Shown here one piece after another: positions 10,210-20,301 of a DNA stretch of 64,000 nucleotides (its first letter is position 1; every line of letters begins with the position of its first letter). This stretch comes from Salipaludibacillus daqingensis (lineage in GTDB: Bacteria > Bacillota > Bacilli > Bacillales > Salisediminibacteriaceae), in contig NZ_JARZHF010000001.1 of the NCBI RefSeq assembly GCF_029891575.1, positions 496,001-560,000 of the forward strand. The letters are read 5' to 3'. The notes below the pieces were generated by a model, which saw only the letters and a program-made list of their open reading frames with translations, searched no databases and was not told where the DNA came from. The position numbers and the translations under genes were made by a program.

Positions 10210-12036
10210 TTACTTATTTTCATCCATACTAAGAACTGACATAAACGCTTCTTGTGGTACTTCGACATTACCAACAGTTTTCATTCGTTTTTTACCTTCT
10301 TTTTGTTTTTCGAGCAATTTACGTTTACGAGAGATATCGCCTCCGTAACATTTTGCTAATACATTTTTTCGCATCGCTTTAATGGTTGATCGTGCGATAA
10401 CCTTTTGACCAATAGTTGCTTGAATTGGGACTTCGAATTGTTGACGCGGAATTAATTCCTTTAACTTCTCTACAACATTTTTCCCTCTCTCATAAGCACT
10501 GTCTCGATGGACGACGATAGAAAGAGCGTCAATTTTATCCCCATTCATTAAAATATCCATTTTAACTAAATTGCTTTCTTTGTAATCGATCAATTCATAG
10601 TCAAACGATGCATATCCTTTCGTACTCGATTTCATCGTATCAAAAAAGTCGTAAACAATTTCAGATAAAGGTAGTTCATATATGAGATTAACCCGATTGG
10701 CATCAAAATATTTCATGTCAATATAGTTGCCACGTTTTCTTTGACAAAGCTCCATAACAGGACCAACGTATTCATTTGGGACCATTACTTCTGCTTTCAC
10801 GTAAGGTTCTAGTACATATTCTATTTTTTGGGCTTCTGGCATTTCAGATGGGTTATCAATCCTTAACGTTTCACCGTCTGTTTGGAACACTTCATACACA
10901 ACACTTGGTGCTGTAGTTATAAGATCGATATTAAATTCTCGTTCGATTCGCTCTTGAATAATCTCCATATGAAGCAATCCTAAAAATCCACAACGAAATC
11001 CAAACCCTAGCGCTTGGGAGGTCTCCGCCTCAAATTGCAATGCTGCATCATTTAACTCAAGTTTTTCTAACGCTTCTCTTAATGCGATATAATCATTTGT
11101 GTCAACAGGGTATAATCCGCAAAATACCATAGGATTAAGCTTTCGATATCCAGGCATCGCTTCTGCCGTTTGTCGATGAGCGTGAGTCACCGTATCACCA
11201 ACACGACTGTCGCTGACGTTTTTAATCCCAGCGATCATATATCCAACATCACCTACGGTTAATTCATCCTTGTTAACAGGCTTTGGAGTAAAAACGCCAA
11301 TTTCTTGCACTTCAAATTCTTTTTCTGTTTGCATCATCTTAATTTTTTCTCCAGGCTTTACGGTTCCTTCCATGATACGGATATAAACAATGACACCCCG
11401 GTAAGGATCATAAAGAGAATCGAAAATCATTGCTTTTAAAGGTGCCTCAGGATCACCAGAAGGTGCTGGCACATTTTTCACAACAGATTCCAAAATTTCT
11501 TCAATGCCGACCCCATTTTTAGCAGATGCTAACAAAGCCTCATCCATGGGAAGACCAATAACGTCTTCTACTTCTTGTTTCACTCGTTCCGGTTCCGCAC
11601 TCGGTAAGTCAATTTTATTTATAACCGGTAGGATTTCCAAATCGTTATCCAACGCTAAATAAACATTAGCTAACGTTTGTGCTTCAATACCTTGAGCAGC
11701 GTCGACAATAAGCAGTGCCCCTTCACATGCAGCCAAACTTCTGGACACTTCATAAGCGAAATCTACATGCCCTGGTGTATCAATAAGGTGGAAAATATAC
11801 TCTTCTCCATCATTAGCTTTGTACGTTAATTGAACAGCATTTAGTTTTATCGTAATGCCTCGTTCACGCTCAAGATCCATCGCATCCAACATTTGGTCTT
11901 TCATTTCACGCTGGGTTAATGCACTCGTTTTTTCTAATATACGATCAGCCAACGTAGACTTGCCATGGTCGATGTGAGCAATTATCGAGAAATTACGAAT
12001 CTTATCTCGTCTTTTAATGCGGTCTTCAGGTTTCAT
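10210..12036 (-). CDS. lepA: Elongation factor 4 (LepA), ribosome back-translocase GTPase
   Basis: Translational GTPase that acts on stalled or mistranslocated ribosomes. G1 is AHIDHGKST (residues 20-28), G3 DTPGHVD near 88, G4 NKIDLP near 140. EF-G-like domains II, III and V and the LepA-specific C-terminal domain ([26 protein letters not shown] region) follow. 608 residues, standard. ATG 12036 is supported by family alignment at [20 protein letters not shown]. Lies upstream of hemW, as in B. subtilis. Confidence 0.98.
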   Translation of the reverse strand: MKPEDRIKRRDKIRNFSIIAHIDHGKSTLADRILEKTSALTQREMKDQMLDAMDLERERGITIKLNAVQLTYKANDGEEYIFHLIDTPGHVDFAYEVSRSLAACEGALLIVDAAQGIEAQTLANVYLALDNDLEILPVINKIDLPSAEPERVKQEVEDVIGLPMDEALLASAKNGVGIEEILESVVKNVPAPSGDPEAPLKAMIFDSLYDPYRGVIVYIRIMEGTVKPGEKIKMMQTEKEFEVQEIGVFTPKPVNKDELTVGDVGYMIAGIKNVSDSRVGDTVTHAHRQTAEAMPGYRKLNPMVFCGLYPVDTNDYIALREALEKLELNDAALQFEAETSQALGFGFRCGFLGLLHMEIIQERIEREFNIDLITTAPSVVYEVFQTDGETLRIDNPSEMPEAQKIEYVLEPYVKAEVMVPNEYVGPVMELCQRKRGNYIDMKYFDANRVNLIYELPLSEIVYDFFDTMKSSTKGYASFDYELIDYKESNLVKMDILMNGDKIDALSIVVHRDSAYERGKNVVEKLKELIPRQQFEVPIQATIGQKVIARSTIKAMRKNVLAKCYGGDISRKRKLLEKQKEGKKRMKTVGNVEVPQEAFMSVLSMDENK

Positions 12037-12206
12037 TTCACTATCACTCCTACGAACTCCGTTTTACACTATCCATCATTATAGCAAGAATAATAGCGAA
12101 CGTTCAAACATTACTTTTTTGAACCTACTTTATTTAGTAGCTCATAAGCCATGTTCAAGAATTGATCAAGGGATAGAATATAGAAAAAATGAATCCTTTT
12201 AAGAAA

Positions 12207-12596
12207 CTAATTACCATCAATTACAGAGAACATTTTTTGAAATACTGTTTCAAAAGCCCCCGCCGTGCGTAACCCTATTTCGGAAAACAAAGGACTTGAT
12301 TCTTGATTTGATTCCGTTGATTTATCTATAAACGTCGGTAATTGTTCTTCAAGAAATTCATGAATTTCTTCATTTCCTTCTTGATAGACGACCAATCCCT
12401 CATCTTCTTCCATCTCAATGATATGAGGTTGATTATCTTTCACCTTAAAACGTTGTTCCGTGCTTGGCTCCTCTTTTTTTAAATGAAATCGTTCACTAGT
12501 AAAATCAACATCCTGATCGGAGTAAAGAATTCCTAAGATAAAACCAAACATCAATATGGAACAAAAAATGATAGCTCTCGTCAGCAACTGCCCCAT
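12207..12596 (-). CDS. yqxA: YqxA-like sporulation-associated membrane protein (DUF3679)
   Basis: A 129-residue protein with one N-terminal membrane segment (residues 6-25) followed by an acidic soluble region. It lies 15 bp downstream of spoIIP and upstream of lepA, the position of yqxA in B. subtilis. Sequence conservation in this family is low, so the symbol rests on length, topology and synteny. Function unknown; co-transcription with spoIIP suggests a role in sporulation. Confidence 0.7.
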   Translation of the reverse strand: MGQLLTRAIIFCSILMFGFILGILYSDQDVDFTSERFHLKKEEPSTEQRFKVKDNQPHIIEMEEDEGLVVYQEGNEEIHEFLEEQLPTFIDKSTESNQESSPLFSEIGLRTAGAFETVFQKMFSVIDGN

Positions 12597-12611
12597 CTTA
12601 ATACCCCTTCC

Positions 12612-13787
12612 TTACTCTTCATTTTTTTGCTTCCAGTAATAATCACTGAATACTTCTGCAAACACTTCCACTGATCGGTAAACTTCTTCTAGCGAATTTT
12701 CGACTCCACCAAACTCAACTAAAATAGAATTTTCTGAAAGATCTTGATTATACACACCATTTCGTCCACTTCCACTTACAGGAGGAGCAAAAATCCCACG
12801 ACTTAATCCGTAATAATCTTCTTGCAATTTATCATGTAAATCATTTGCTAATTGTTTATTAAGTTCAAAATCAGGGTTATTCTCCCCGATAACAAATAAC
12901 GTTTTTGCATACGTTTCCCCATCAATATCTACCGTCGTTATGTCTCTAGGTTTAGAGTCACGATGCAAATCAAAGAAAAATTCAATCGTTTCATTTTCTG
13001 CTTTCGCACCCTCCACTATTTCCCGGGACATATCATATGATTGACTATATTGCCAACTTCGCTCATCTAATTTGGCCCCGATATCGCTTGTGTCTACATC
13101 TGCATGAATACCGTGTTTTGCTAATTCAATTCCTAAACGTTCTCCAGCTAAAGTGATATTGACACTATCATGAAAAGGTTCACTTGTATTTTGTAATTCT
13201 GGTAAAAAAGATTCTCGATTATGGCTGTGAATAATATGGACTGTAACAGGTAAATCCTCTATATCTTCCGTTTCAGAGACGGATCTCTTCAGGTCTGCTA
13301 ATTCATCTAACCTTTCTGTTGAAGCATCTCTTTCTGCTAACAGTACTTCCATTGGTGGGGCTGATTCGACAGGCATATTTGTATAATCTGCTCCTGCTCC
13401 CGCAGTAACAATTCGTCCATCAAACAGAGAAAAGCCAGGTAATTCCCTTCCTAATAAACTTCTCGGATCATCAGGGTTTAAGTTCGTCATCAATTCAAAT
13501 ACAACTGGTGCAAATGAGGGAGGAACGTGGTCTTCTGGCAATGACTGTTGAAAATACCGGTTTTCATTAGCTAATAAATACACGAGTGATTCCACAGGGA
13601 TTTGATTACTTAGTTGATTTAGGGAATCAGACGATAAACTGTAATCTGAATCGAAGGCTGTCAATGTTGCGGTAAAGAAAAATAGGGACATGACTCCAAT
13701 CACTAATGTGATTATTTTTTGTTGAAGACTTGGCTTTTTTTTCCAATGTAACTTGCTCGAACTTTTTCCATATGTATATCGAGACAT
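12612..13787 (-). CDS. spoIIP: Stage II sporulation protein P (SpoIIP)
   Basis: Peptidoglycan amidase/endopeptidase of the SpoIIDMP complex that drives engulfment of the forespore. One transmembrane segment near residues 25-45 anchors it. The catalytic domain shows VHIIHSHNRESF (His near residue 190), FFDLHRDS near 270 and a late conserved Glu in LVEFGGVENS. 391 residues, normal. Sits downstream of gpr after a hairpin and upstream of yqxA, the usual Bacillus order. Confidence 0.95.
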   Translation of the reverse strand: MSRYTYGKSSSKLHWKKKPSLQQKIITLVIGVMSLFFFTATLTAFDSDYSLSSDSLNQLSNQIPVESLVYLLANENRYFQQSLPEDHVPPSFAPVVFELMTNLNPDDPRSLLGRELPGFSLFDGRIVTAGAGADYTNMPVESAPPMEVLLAERDASTERLDELADLKRSVSETEDIEDLPVTVHIIHSHNRESFLPELQNTSEPFHDSVNITLAGERLGIELAKHGIHADVDTSDIGAKLDERSWQYSQSYDMSREIVEGAKAENETIEFFFDLHRDSKPRDITTVDIDGETYAKTLFVIGENNPDFELNKQLANDLHDKLQEDYYGLSRGIFAPPVSGSGRNGVYNQDLSENSILVEFGGVENSLEEVYRSVEVFAEVFSDYYWKQKNEE

Positions 13788-13881
13788 GAAAATGTCACCC
13801 TCTCTAAATGCTTGTCCATAGTAAATATCTATGCAAAAAGAGAGGATGTAGAACTTTCTATCTTGAAACTCGATACTCTAG

Positions 13882-13925
13882 AACCCCCCACTTTCAGATT
13901 TCGGAAGAAATTAAGTGGGGGGGTT
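13882..13925 (-). terminator. GC-rich hairpin between gpr and spoIIP
   Basis: A 12-bp stem (AACCCCCCACTT with AAGTGGGGGG plus one extra G) immediately follows gpr. The following T-run is poor, so it may reduce rather than block read-through into spoIIP. Such a strong stem would keep the two genes' expression distinct. Confidence 0.65.
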
Positions 13926-13932
13926 ATTCATT

Positions 13933-15048
13933 TTAATGAGTATAGGCACCAACGTTATCTTGGTTCACTTGAGAATGAAGTGCAGTGTTTAATCCTTGCG
14001 CTAATAAGTTCGCCATGTCTTCTATAAATTCGTCTACTTCCTTTGGTGTAACCATTAAATTATGACCAAGAGGCGATAAGACTTCTTGAATAAGCTGACG
14101 TTTTTCGTTTTCTTGTAATGTACCTACGATACCTAAATATAACTCCCTCTGCTTCTCTTCTGGTAAATCTTCTTCTGTTAACTTACGCTTCTCTCCAAAG
14201 GTCATCCCCGCTGGAGCTAAAGCGCGTTTCGGTTGATTACTCTCTTTGGATTCTTTTCCAAAATGTTTTAATAAATAGTCAATCGTATCGCTTGTGATAG
14301 AGACCGCATCAACAACGGTCGGAACCCCGATAGCGATCACAGGTATACCTAAAACCTCTTCTGATAACTCTTTTCGTTTGTTACCAACCCCTGAACCTGG
14401 ATGAATTCCAGAATTTGAGATTTGAATCGTTGTATTCACACGTTCAACAGAACGAGCGGCCAAAGCATCTATCGCAATGATAAAGTCTGGTTTGACTTTT
14501 TCTACAACTCCAAAAATAATGTCACTCGTTTCAATCCCAGTTAACCCCATAACGCCTGGGGAAATCGCACTAACTGGCCGGAATCCTTCTTGAACATTTT
14601 CAGGTTGTAATTCAAAGAGGTGTTTCGTTATCAAAAGATTATCAGTGACAAGCGGTCCTAAAGAATCCGGGGTAACATTCCAATTACCTAAACCTACTAC
14701 TAAACACGTTGCCTCTTCTTTAATCCCAAGAGATGTTAAAAATTGATTAAATTCCTTCGCAAATATTTTTTCTGCTTTCGCTTGTAATTCTGTGTCTTTT
14801 TGTCTGATCCCATCTATTTGTAGCGTCAAATACTTCCCTGGTTTTTTTCCTATTTGTTCCGCTGCTTTTTCTTCAATAGTGACATACGTAATATCCACAC
14901 CGTCTTGTTCTCGTTTATCTAACTTGACTCCATCTATTGTTTCGTTTGACTTTTCCTTTTGTTTATCTCCTTTTTCTCGAGCTAACGTGTGTGCTTCAAC
15001 AGCTAAATCTGTTCGAACTTGATATTCATCCAGCTCCAAGTCTTTCAT
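13933..15048 (-). CDS. gpr: Germination protease Gpr
   Basis: Aspartic-type protease that degrades small acid-soluble spore proteins during germination. It is made as a zymogen; the N-terminal stretch ending near [12 protein letters not shown] is typical of the propeptide and its processing site. Conserved core blocks include [16 protein letters not shown] near residue 125, and two Asp-rich motifs ([22 protein letters not shown]). 371 residues, normal. Upstream of spoIIP and divergent from rpsT, as in B. subtilis. Forespore-specific expression is expected from the family; I could not place a convincing SigG promoter. Confidence 0.96.
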   Translation of the reverse strand: MKDLELDEYQVRTDLAVEAHTLAREKGDKQKEKSNETIDGVKLDKREQDGVDITYVTIEEKAAEQIGKKPGKYLTLQIDGIRQKDTELQAKAEKIFAKEFNQFLTSLGIKEEATCLVVGLGNWNVTPDSLGPLVTDNLLITKHLFELQPENVQEGFRPVSAISPGVMGLTGIETSDIIFGVVEKVKPDFIIAIDALAARSVERVNTTIQISNSGIHPGSGVGNKRKELSEEVLGIPVIAIGVPTVVDAVSITSDTIDYLLKHFGKESKESNQPKRALAPAGMTFGEKRKLTEEDLPEEKQRELYLGIVGTLQENEKRQLIQEVLSPLGHNLMVTPKEVDEFIEDMANLLAQGLNTALHSQVNQDNVGAYTH

Positions 15049-15111
15049 TGCAAAAATCCCTCCGCTTCATTTTTATGTGTTACTTGAACTAGCCACCTCA
15101 GTAAAATGTTA

Positions 15112-15140
15112 TTGCATTTTAAATATCATTTTGGTACAAT
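15112..15140 (+). promoter_or_regulatory. SigA promoter of rpsT
   Basis: TTGCAT (15112-15117), 17-bp spacer, TACAAT (15135-15140), ending 59 bp before the rpsT start. Good match and ideal spacing. Confidence 0.75.
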
Positions 15141-15199
15141 CCTTATTGTTGCACGCAAAACCAAACGTTATTACGGTTGCATCGAGGAGGTGAACAAAG

Positions 15200-15466
15200 A
15201 TGGCAAACATTAAATCTGCTATCAAACGTGGTCGAACTATTGAAAAGCAACGCGCTCAGAATGCTTCATTTAAATCCGACCTTCGTAGATCAATCAAAGT
15301 CTTTAACACGAAAGCTGAAGAAAAAGATGTTGAAGGAGCAAAACAAGCATTCCTTTCAGCTACTAAGAAATTAGATAAAGCAGCTAACAAAGGCATTTTC
15401 CATAAAAATGCAGCAAATCGTCAAAAGTCTAACTTGCAAAAGCGCTTAAACGAGATCTCTGCATAA
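15200..15466 (+). CDS. rpsT: 30S ribosomal protein S20
   Basis: 88-residue basic protein beginning [18 protein letters not shown], the standard S20 start; binds 16S rRNA early in 30S assembly. A GAGGAGGTG ribosome binding site precedes ATG 15200. Monocistronic on the plus strand between gpr and holA, with its own promoter and terminator. Confidence 0.98.
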   Translation: MANIKSAIKRGRTIEKQRAQNASFKSDLRRSIKVFNTKAEEKDVEGAKQAFLSATKKLDKAANKGIFHKNAANRQKSNLQKRLNEISA

Positions 15467-15515
15467 TCTCTTTTCTATTGAAAGATATTAGAGGAAAATA
15501 ATCACATTTAAAATC

Positions 15516-15553
15516 AAAAAGGCAATCACTATAATCGGTGATATGCCTTTTTA
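15516..15553 (+). terminator. Terminator of rpsT
   Basis: Hairpin with AAAAAGGCA and TGCCTTTTT arms plus an inner TCAC/GGTGA pairing, ending in a T-run on the plus strand. Confidence 0.85.
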
Positions 15554-15607
15554 ATTTGCCCGAAAATGGAATGTACATACTAAACAATGAAGGAAAATTG
15601 GCAAAGA

Positions 15608-15640
15608 AATCGGGACAGCATTGTAAATGCTCTCCCGTTT
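15608..15640 (-). terminator. Terminator of holA
   Basis: Hairpin CGGGA-x-AGCATT / AATGCT-x-TCCCG with one mismatch and a 3-nt loop, just past the holA stop, followed on the minus strand by ATTTCTTT. Confidence 0.75.
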
Positions 15641-15646
15641 AATCTC

Positions 15647-16672
15647 TTATTTCACAGGTTGACGTTGGAGTAAAAATAACTCCACTCCTAACTCATCTTT
15701 CATTTGTCCTGTTTTTATTTTAAAGTCAAGATCAGCTAACTGATCGATGAGTTGTAATAATTCTTCATTACGAAATTTTTGGACTTGTCGCGCTGCTAAC
15801 TTGACAACATAGGGGTGTAATTTAAGTTGAGCAGCGATGACTTTTTCTCCATATCCTTGTTGTGTAAGTTGTTTTACTTGGTATAAAATTCTAAATTGAC
15901 GAACCATTAACGAAAGGATCTTAAGGGGAGCTTCTTTTTGTTTTAATAAATCTTTGTAAATTTTTAATGCTTGGTAAACTTGGCATTTGACAACCCCGTC
16001 TACTAATGCAAAGATATCATGCTCTAGCGATCGTGCCACAAGATCATCCACGTTAGCCTCAGTAACGATTTCTCCTTCTCCTACATGAATGGCTAGTTTT
16101 TTTATTTCTGATGCCATAACCATCAAGTCTGCACCTGTAAGAGTAAGCAGTCTTTCTTGAGATCGAGAATCAAATTGAACGTGATACTCCGCTGCTTTCT
16201 CCACCATCCATTGCCTCAATTCTTTTTCTTCTAACGGTCTGCCTTCCATAACGGATGCCTGTTTTTTCATGCTTTTTACTAATTTTTTTCTTTCATCTAA
16301 TTTTTCATAAGGAGCTTGAACGATAAAAATGGTCTCTTCTGCAGGATGGTCTATGTACGATACAAGTTTACTTAAATCATGCTCTACTTTAGACGTGTTT
16401 TTTTGTGTTGAAAAAAAGTAAGCATCTTTAAGAAAAACGACCCGCCTTCCTCCCATAAATGGAAATGTATAAGCTTCCTCCACAGCTAATTCCACTGGAT
16501 GCTCATTCATGTCGAATTTTGAAAGGTTAAATTCTTGCTCTTCTTTTGAGAGGGCTTGTGACATAATACGCTGAATAATATCCTCAATTAAATATGTTTC
16601 GGAACCATATAATAAATATAAAGGTGTTAATTTCCCTTGATTTAATTCTTTTAAAATTTTTACATAGGACAA
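15647..16672 (-). CDS. holA: DNA polymerase III subunit delta
   Basis: Clamp-loader subunit that opens the beta clamp; AAA+-like fold without a functional P-loop. The N-terminus TPLYLLYGSETYLIEDI and FLKDAYFF are typical of the family. 341 residues. The start is TTG at 16672, 6 nt after a GGAGAGG site. Corresponds to B. subtilis yqeN, between rpsT and yqzM/comEC. Confidence 0.93.
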   Translation of the reverse strand: MSYVKILKELNQGKLTPLYLLYGSETYLIEDIIQRIMSQALSKEEQEFNLSKFDMNEHPVELAVEEAYTFPFMGGRRVVFLKDAYFFSTQKNTSKVEHDLSKLVSYIDHPAEETIFIVQAPYEKLDERKKLVKSMKKQASVMEGRPLEEKELRQWMVEKAAEYHVQFDSRSQERLLTLTGADLMVMASEIKKLAIHVGEGEIVTEANVDDLVARSLEHDIFALVDGVVKCQVYQALKIYKDLLKQKEAPLKILSLMVRQFRILYQVKQLTQQGYGEKVIAAQLKLHPYVVKLAARQVQKFRNEELLQLIDQLADLDFKIKTGQMKDELGVELFLLQRQPVK

Positions 16673-16727
16673 GCTTGACCTCTCCTCTCTTCACACTTCT
16701 CTTGTATTTTAACATAGGCTTGAGAGG

Positions 16728-16762
16728 AAAGAAAAAAGGGAAATAGCAAAATTGCCATTCCC
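16728..16762 (-). terminator. Terminator-like hairpin in the holA-yqzM gap
   Basis: GGGAA plus GGCAA arms with a one-base bulge (16736-16760), followed on the minus strand by TTTTTTCTTTCC. It would end a minus-strand transcript coming from comEC across yqzM. The rest of the 368-bp gap (16673-17040) has no convincing gene. Confidence 0.55.
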
Positions 16763-17040
16763 CATTTATGATAAACGCCACCAGCAAATACCTAGGACAT
16801 TTACCGGCGACGATAATCATTTGATTGTAATGATATCTTATCCTATGCACGCTTATTATATAGGTGACAACTATTAGGAAATCAAAAATAATGGTTATCC
16901 ACTTCCAAAAAAGCCTATACTTATTCCATTTATTATGTTTACAATAGGGTTTAACATATTTTGTGAAAATGGGTTAAGTTGATTTGTGGATTTTTTCAAA
17001 AGAATGTCTTATACTAAATAAGTGACAGGGGGGATAACGA

Positions 17041-17172
17041 ATGAACGAATTTGAAAAAGATGTTCAAACAAAACGGAATGACTTTATAGATAGTGCAATT
17101 GGCTTTGTCGTTGTATTTGGTTTTTTTGCAACAATTTTTATTATTGCCCAAGTCATAGACCTGTTAACGTAG
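17041..17172 (+). CDS. yqzM: YqzM family small membrane protein
   Basis: A 43-residue protein starting MNEFEKDVQTKRNDFIDSAI, followed by one transmembrane helix (residues 20-41). It closely resembles B. subtilis YqzM as I recall that sequence and occupies the same place between holA and comEC. A GGGGGG ribosome binding site lies 8 nt before ATG 17041. Function unknown. It is oriented opposite to its neighbours and has its own terminator. Confidence 0.88.
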   Translation: MNEFEKDVQTKRNDFIDSAIGFVVVFGFFATIFIIAQVIDLLT

Positions 17173-17202
17173 GTTTTCTAGGTCTACATACATCCACATC
17201 CG

Positions 17203-17230
17203 ACACGTCCTTTTTTTAAAGGCGTGTTTT
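17203..17230 (+). terminator. Terminator of yqzM
   Basis: ACACG-bulge-CCTTT pairs with AAAGG-CGTGT, followed by TTTTTAATTT on the plus strand. It reaches the comEC stop codon. Confidence 0.7.
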
Positions 17231-19536
17231 TAATTTGTCCGTCTAATAAATGGACTAATTTTGTACTCACCATTTTTCAATGCCAATGTAATGGCCCCAT
17301 GTTTATCCGTTCTGTAAATATCTACACCTTGTTGTTCTAGCCTTTCAGTTACTTCAAGGTGAGGATGACCAAAACGGTTGTTCTCACCGGCAGAAATTAA
17401 TCCAATGTTGGGAGCAAACTGCTCAACGAATGCATCTGTAGTTGAAGATTGACTACCGTGATGAGCAACTTTTAAAATATCAAAAGAAAGATCAGGGTAA
17501 TTTTTTAGAAGTTGTTGTTCACTTGTCTCTTCAATATCACCAGTAAATAATAACGACACATCGTTCAATACGGCAAATAAAACTATCGAACGGTCATTTT
17601 CTGATAGTTCAACGTTAAGGTCATCAGGACCTAAAATGAAAAAAGATTGATTATCTATATTCCATCGTTGTCCTTTTTTCACGAATGAAATCGGAACATC
17701 ATTTTCCTTCAAACATGTAAGCACCGTCTTAGCTTCATTATCTAAGTTGTTTCCTTTAGGATAAAGAACTTGTTTAACCTTAACAGCACTTGAAATATAG
17801 CATGCTTCCCCAATATGATCCACATGACCATGCGTTAAAAAAAGATAATCAACCTTTGCAATACCTTTGCCTTTTAAAAAGGGTTCGACCGCATATTTCC
17901 CTGGACCTGAAGATCTTTTGACATCTCTATCTTCTTTATCCCACTGCACTATTCCACCAGTATCAATTAAGTAAACTGCCCTTCTGTAAGGCAACTCAAT
18001 AAGAATAGCATCGCCTTGTCCCACATCGATCATCGTTACATATGCTTTCCCATCGACATACGGTAAGACCCAATGGATAAAGAACATGCTACTGAGAATC
18101 ATCATTCCCAAACAATATCTTTTTTTCTCAAATAGAAGAAAACTCCCGATAATTGCAATGAACATGAGTAACATCATTTTCTCAGATGGTCTTCCAAAAA
18201 CCACCACACTCCACGGTACATTTGTAGCTAAAGTTAATAGCTGATCCATTAATTGTAAACTCCTTGAAGCAAGCCAATAACTCCCCTCCGAGACGATCGG
18301 GAATATACTTTGACATATAACGGTAATAAAAGACAAAGGTAGAACCCATAAAGATATAAACGGAATAAACAAGACATTCATCGGTAACGTAAAAAGAGAA
18401 AGTTCAAAGGAGTGATAAAAGGTAAATGGAAGTGTTACAAGCTGTGCTAATGCTGAAACTTTTACAATTGTATAGATAGGTGATTTTGACTTTAAAAAAG
18501 AAGTGGAAAGTAATAGGGAAAAACTTGTTAAGAAAGATAGTTGAAAACCGAGATGGTACATGTAAAAAGGGTTTATCATTAATAATAATAATCCGACGAT
18601 TCCCACGACATCTACTGCTTTTATTTTCCAATTAAATGTGACCACTAGTAAAAACACCATGCACATCATCGATGCTCTTAAGACAGAAGGTGCTCCACCA
18701 GCTATGAAGATATATACGGGCAAAAAACAAAATAAAAGGAAACTTGACCACTCTCTCGTGATACCTATTCGATATAACATAAAATAGAACGAGAACGTTA
18801 CTAAACCGACATGCAATCCTGATACAGCCAGTAAATGAAGGATGCCTAATTCGCGATATTGGTTTATTTTTTCCTCGTTCATATACGATCGATCTCCAAA
18901 TACAAGAGCTGTTATTAATGCAGAAGTTTCTGAATCATCCTTTCTTAATAGTTTTTCTATTCCACGAGTTCGCAAGTTGTACATGGCGTTCCGCCACACA
19001 TTGTTACTTTTTTCACAATTTATTTCATTATTATTTATTCGTATGATCCAATGAATCCTTTGTTCAAATAAATATTTTTTATAATCAAATGAATACGGAT
19101 TTTTAACTGAGGAAGGTTGTTCTAATTTACCTTTTAGAACACATTTATCATTGATCGACGCAGGTGCGTTTTCCCCTTTTACATGAGGATAAAATAGCTG
19201 AATTTTTTCACCGTGTTCAAGTACCAAATGAAAAGACCAGTCTCGTTCAGAAGAAGTTAATTGAGGGGGTGTGTAAACGGATCCTTGAAATTCTGTTTCT
19301 GAACCTAACAATCTCGTTTCATGTTGATTAATGACATATGTTCCATACATAAAAAATAGGAAGCCAACGGATAATTGCGCAACAAAAAGAACTCGTGATT
19401 TCTTTTCAGATAATTCGTTAAGATAAGGAAATAAACCAATCAAGAGGAACGTGACTGCCCAGATCTGGTTACTATTAAATGCAAACAACAAACCACTCAT
19501 AGCAAAAAACATGGCACAATATAACCGCCAAGACAT
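17230..19536 (-). CDS. comEC: DNA internalization competence protein ComEC/Rec2
   Basis: Polytopic membrane channel that imports single-stranded DNA during transformation. Short N-terminal membrane segments, an extracellular loop, the Competence domain with multiple helices (about residues 205-490), then a metallo-beta-lactamase-like nuclease domain with THGHVDHIG near residue 570 and the late HHGS motif. 768 residues, full length. It is third in the comEA-comEB-comEC order, as in B. subtilis. No disruption seen, so the DNA-uptake channel appears intact. Confidence 0.96.
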   Translation of the reverse strand: MSWRLYCAMFFAMSGLLFAFNSNQIWAVTFLLIGLFPYLNELSEKKSRVLFVAQLSVGFLFFMYGTYVINQHETRLLGSETEFQGSVYTPPQLTSSERDWSFHLVLEHGEKIQLFYPHVKGENAPASINDKCVLKGKLEQPSSVKNPYSFDYKKYLFEQRIHWIIRINNNEINCEKSNNVWRNAMYNLRTRGIEKLLRKDDSETSALITALVFGDRSYMNEEKINQYRELGILHLLAVSGLHVGLVTFSFYFMLYRIGITREWSSFLLFCFLPVYIFIAGGAPSVLRASMMCMVFLLVVTFNWKIKAVDVVGIVGLLLLMINPFYMYHLGFQLSFLTSFSLLLSTSFLKSKSPIYTIVKVSALAQLVTLPFTFYHSFELSLFTLPMNVLFIPFISLWVLPLSFITVICQSIFPIVSEGSYWLASRSLQLMDQLLTLATNVPWSVVVFGRPSEKMMLLMFIAIIGSFLLFEKKRYCLGMMILSSMFFIHWVLPYVDGKAYVTMIDVGQGDAILIELPYRRAVYLIDTGGIVQWDKEDRDVKRSSGPGKYAVEPFLKGKGIAKVDYLFLTHGHVDHIGEACYISSAVKVKQVLYPKGNNLDNEAKTVLTCLKENDVPISFVKKGQRWNIDNQSFFILGPDDLNVELSENDRSIVLFAVLNDVSLLFTGDIEETSEQQLLKNYPDLSFDILKVAHHGSQSSTTDAFVEQFAPNIGLISAGENNRFGHPHLEVTERLEQQGVDIYRTDKHGAITLALKNGEYKISPFIRRTN

Positions 19537-19639
19537 GATGACCTCCTATCTAATAGAAAGGTGTTTTTGAATGTTGGAATGAAACGTAACAGGTAAATTT
19601 TATGAGGTATGGTGGAGAGGAAGAAAAATCTTCCTCTTA

Positions 19640-20206
19640 TCAAGTAGAGGTGTATAAACGATTTGCTTGTTCTCTCAAGGTTTCCATTTCATTTTGCTCT
19701 AGCCCTTTTTTCTCAAGTTTAGCTAACAGTTCTGCTGTAAAAGATAGTTTTTCTTTATTTTTAGTATCCAAAATCATTTCTTCTAATTCCACTTGTTCAA
19801 CCGTCACATTTGCTTGGTTGAATAATTCCAAAGCAAATTCATGGTTCTTGTAATCTTGACCGTAGTAAACTTTTTTGATTCCAGCTTGAATAAGTGATTT
19901 ACAGCAGTTTAAACATGGAAAGTGAGTGACGTATATTTCTGCTCCTTCTGTTGGAACACCGAACTTGGCACACTGAAGAATCGCATTAATCTCTGCGTGG
20001 ATCGTCCTTACACAGTGGTCTTCAATTAAATAACACCCTTCATCCGAACAGTGTTTCCCACCTGAAATGGAGCCATTATAGCCACCCGCTATAATCCGTT
20101 TATCTCTAACTATTGTCGCTCCAACCATTAGTCTCGTACACGTGCTTCGTAAAGCTAGTAAATGACTTTGCGCCATAAAATATTGATGCCAAGAAATTCG
20201 TTCCAT
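19640..20206 (-). CDS. comEB: dCMP deaminase ComEB
   Basis: Zinc-dependent deoxycytidylate deaminase in the late-competence locus. Zinc and catalytic motif HAEINAILQC near residue 70; second zinc motif PCLNCCKS near 100. ATG 20206 (MERISWHQYF) is preferred over an in-frame start 19 codons upstream because AAGGAGG lies 8 nt before it and it aligns with B. subtilis ComEB; 188 residues. The C-terminus is extended and rich in Glu/Lys. A role in transformation itself is doubtful in B. subtilis. Confidence 0.94.
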   Translation of the reverse strand: MERISWHQYFMAQSHLLALRSTCTRLMVGATIVRDKRIIAGGYNGSISGGKHCSDEGCYLIEDHCVRTIHAEINAILQCAKFGVPTEGAEIYVTHFPCLNCCKSLIQAGIKKVYYGQDYKNHEFALELFNQANVTVEQVELEEMILDTKNKEKLSFTAELLAKLEKKGLEQNEMETLREQANRLYTST

Positions 20207-20301
20207 ATATGTATATCCTCCTTCTTTACATTTTTCATTTTCTTCTTTCATTAGTTTAGACAAGTTTTTGTCTCCCCGTCAACGTAGAATTTACACTTAT
20301 C

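Noticed and set aside
15049-15110. SigG/SigF promoter of gpr
   Set aside because: Only weak partial matches to the consensus; not reported as a feature.
16584-16850. 88-residue frame between holA and yqzM
   Set aside because: It runs through holA's start region and the hairpin, with no ribosome binding site or homology.
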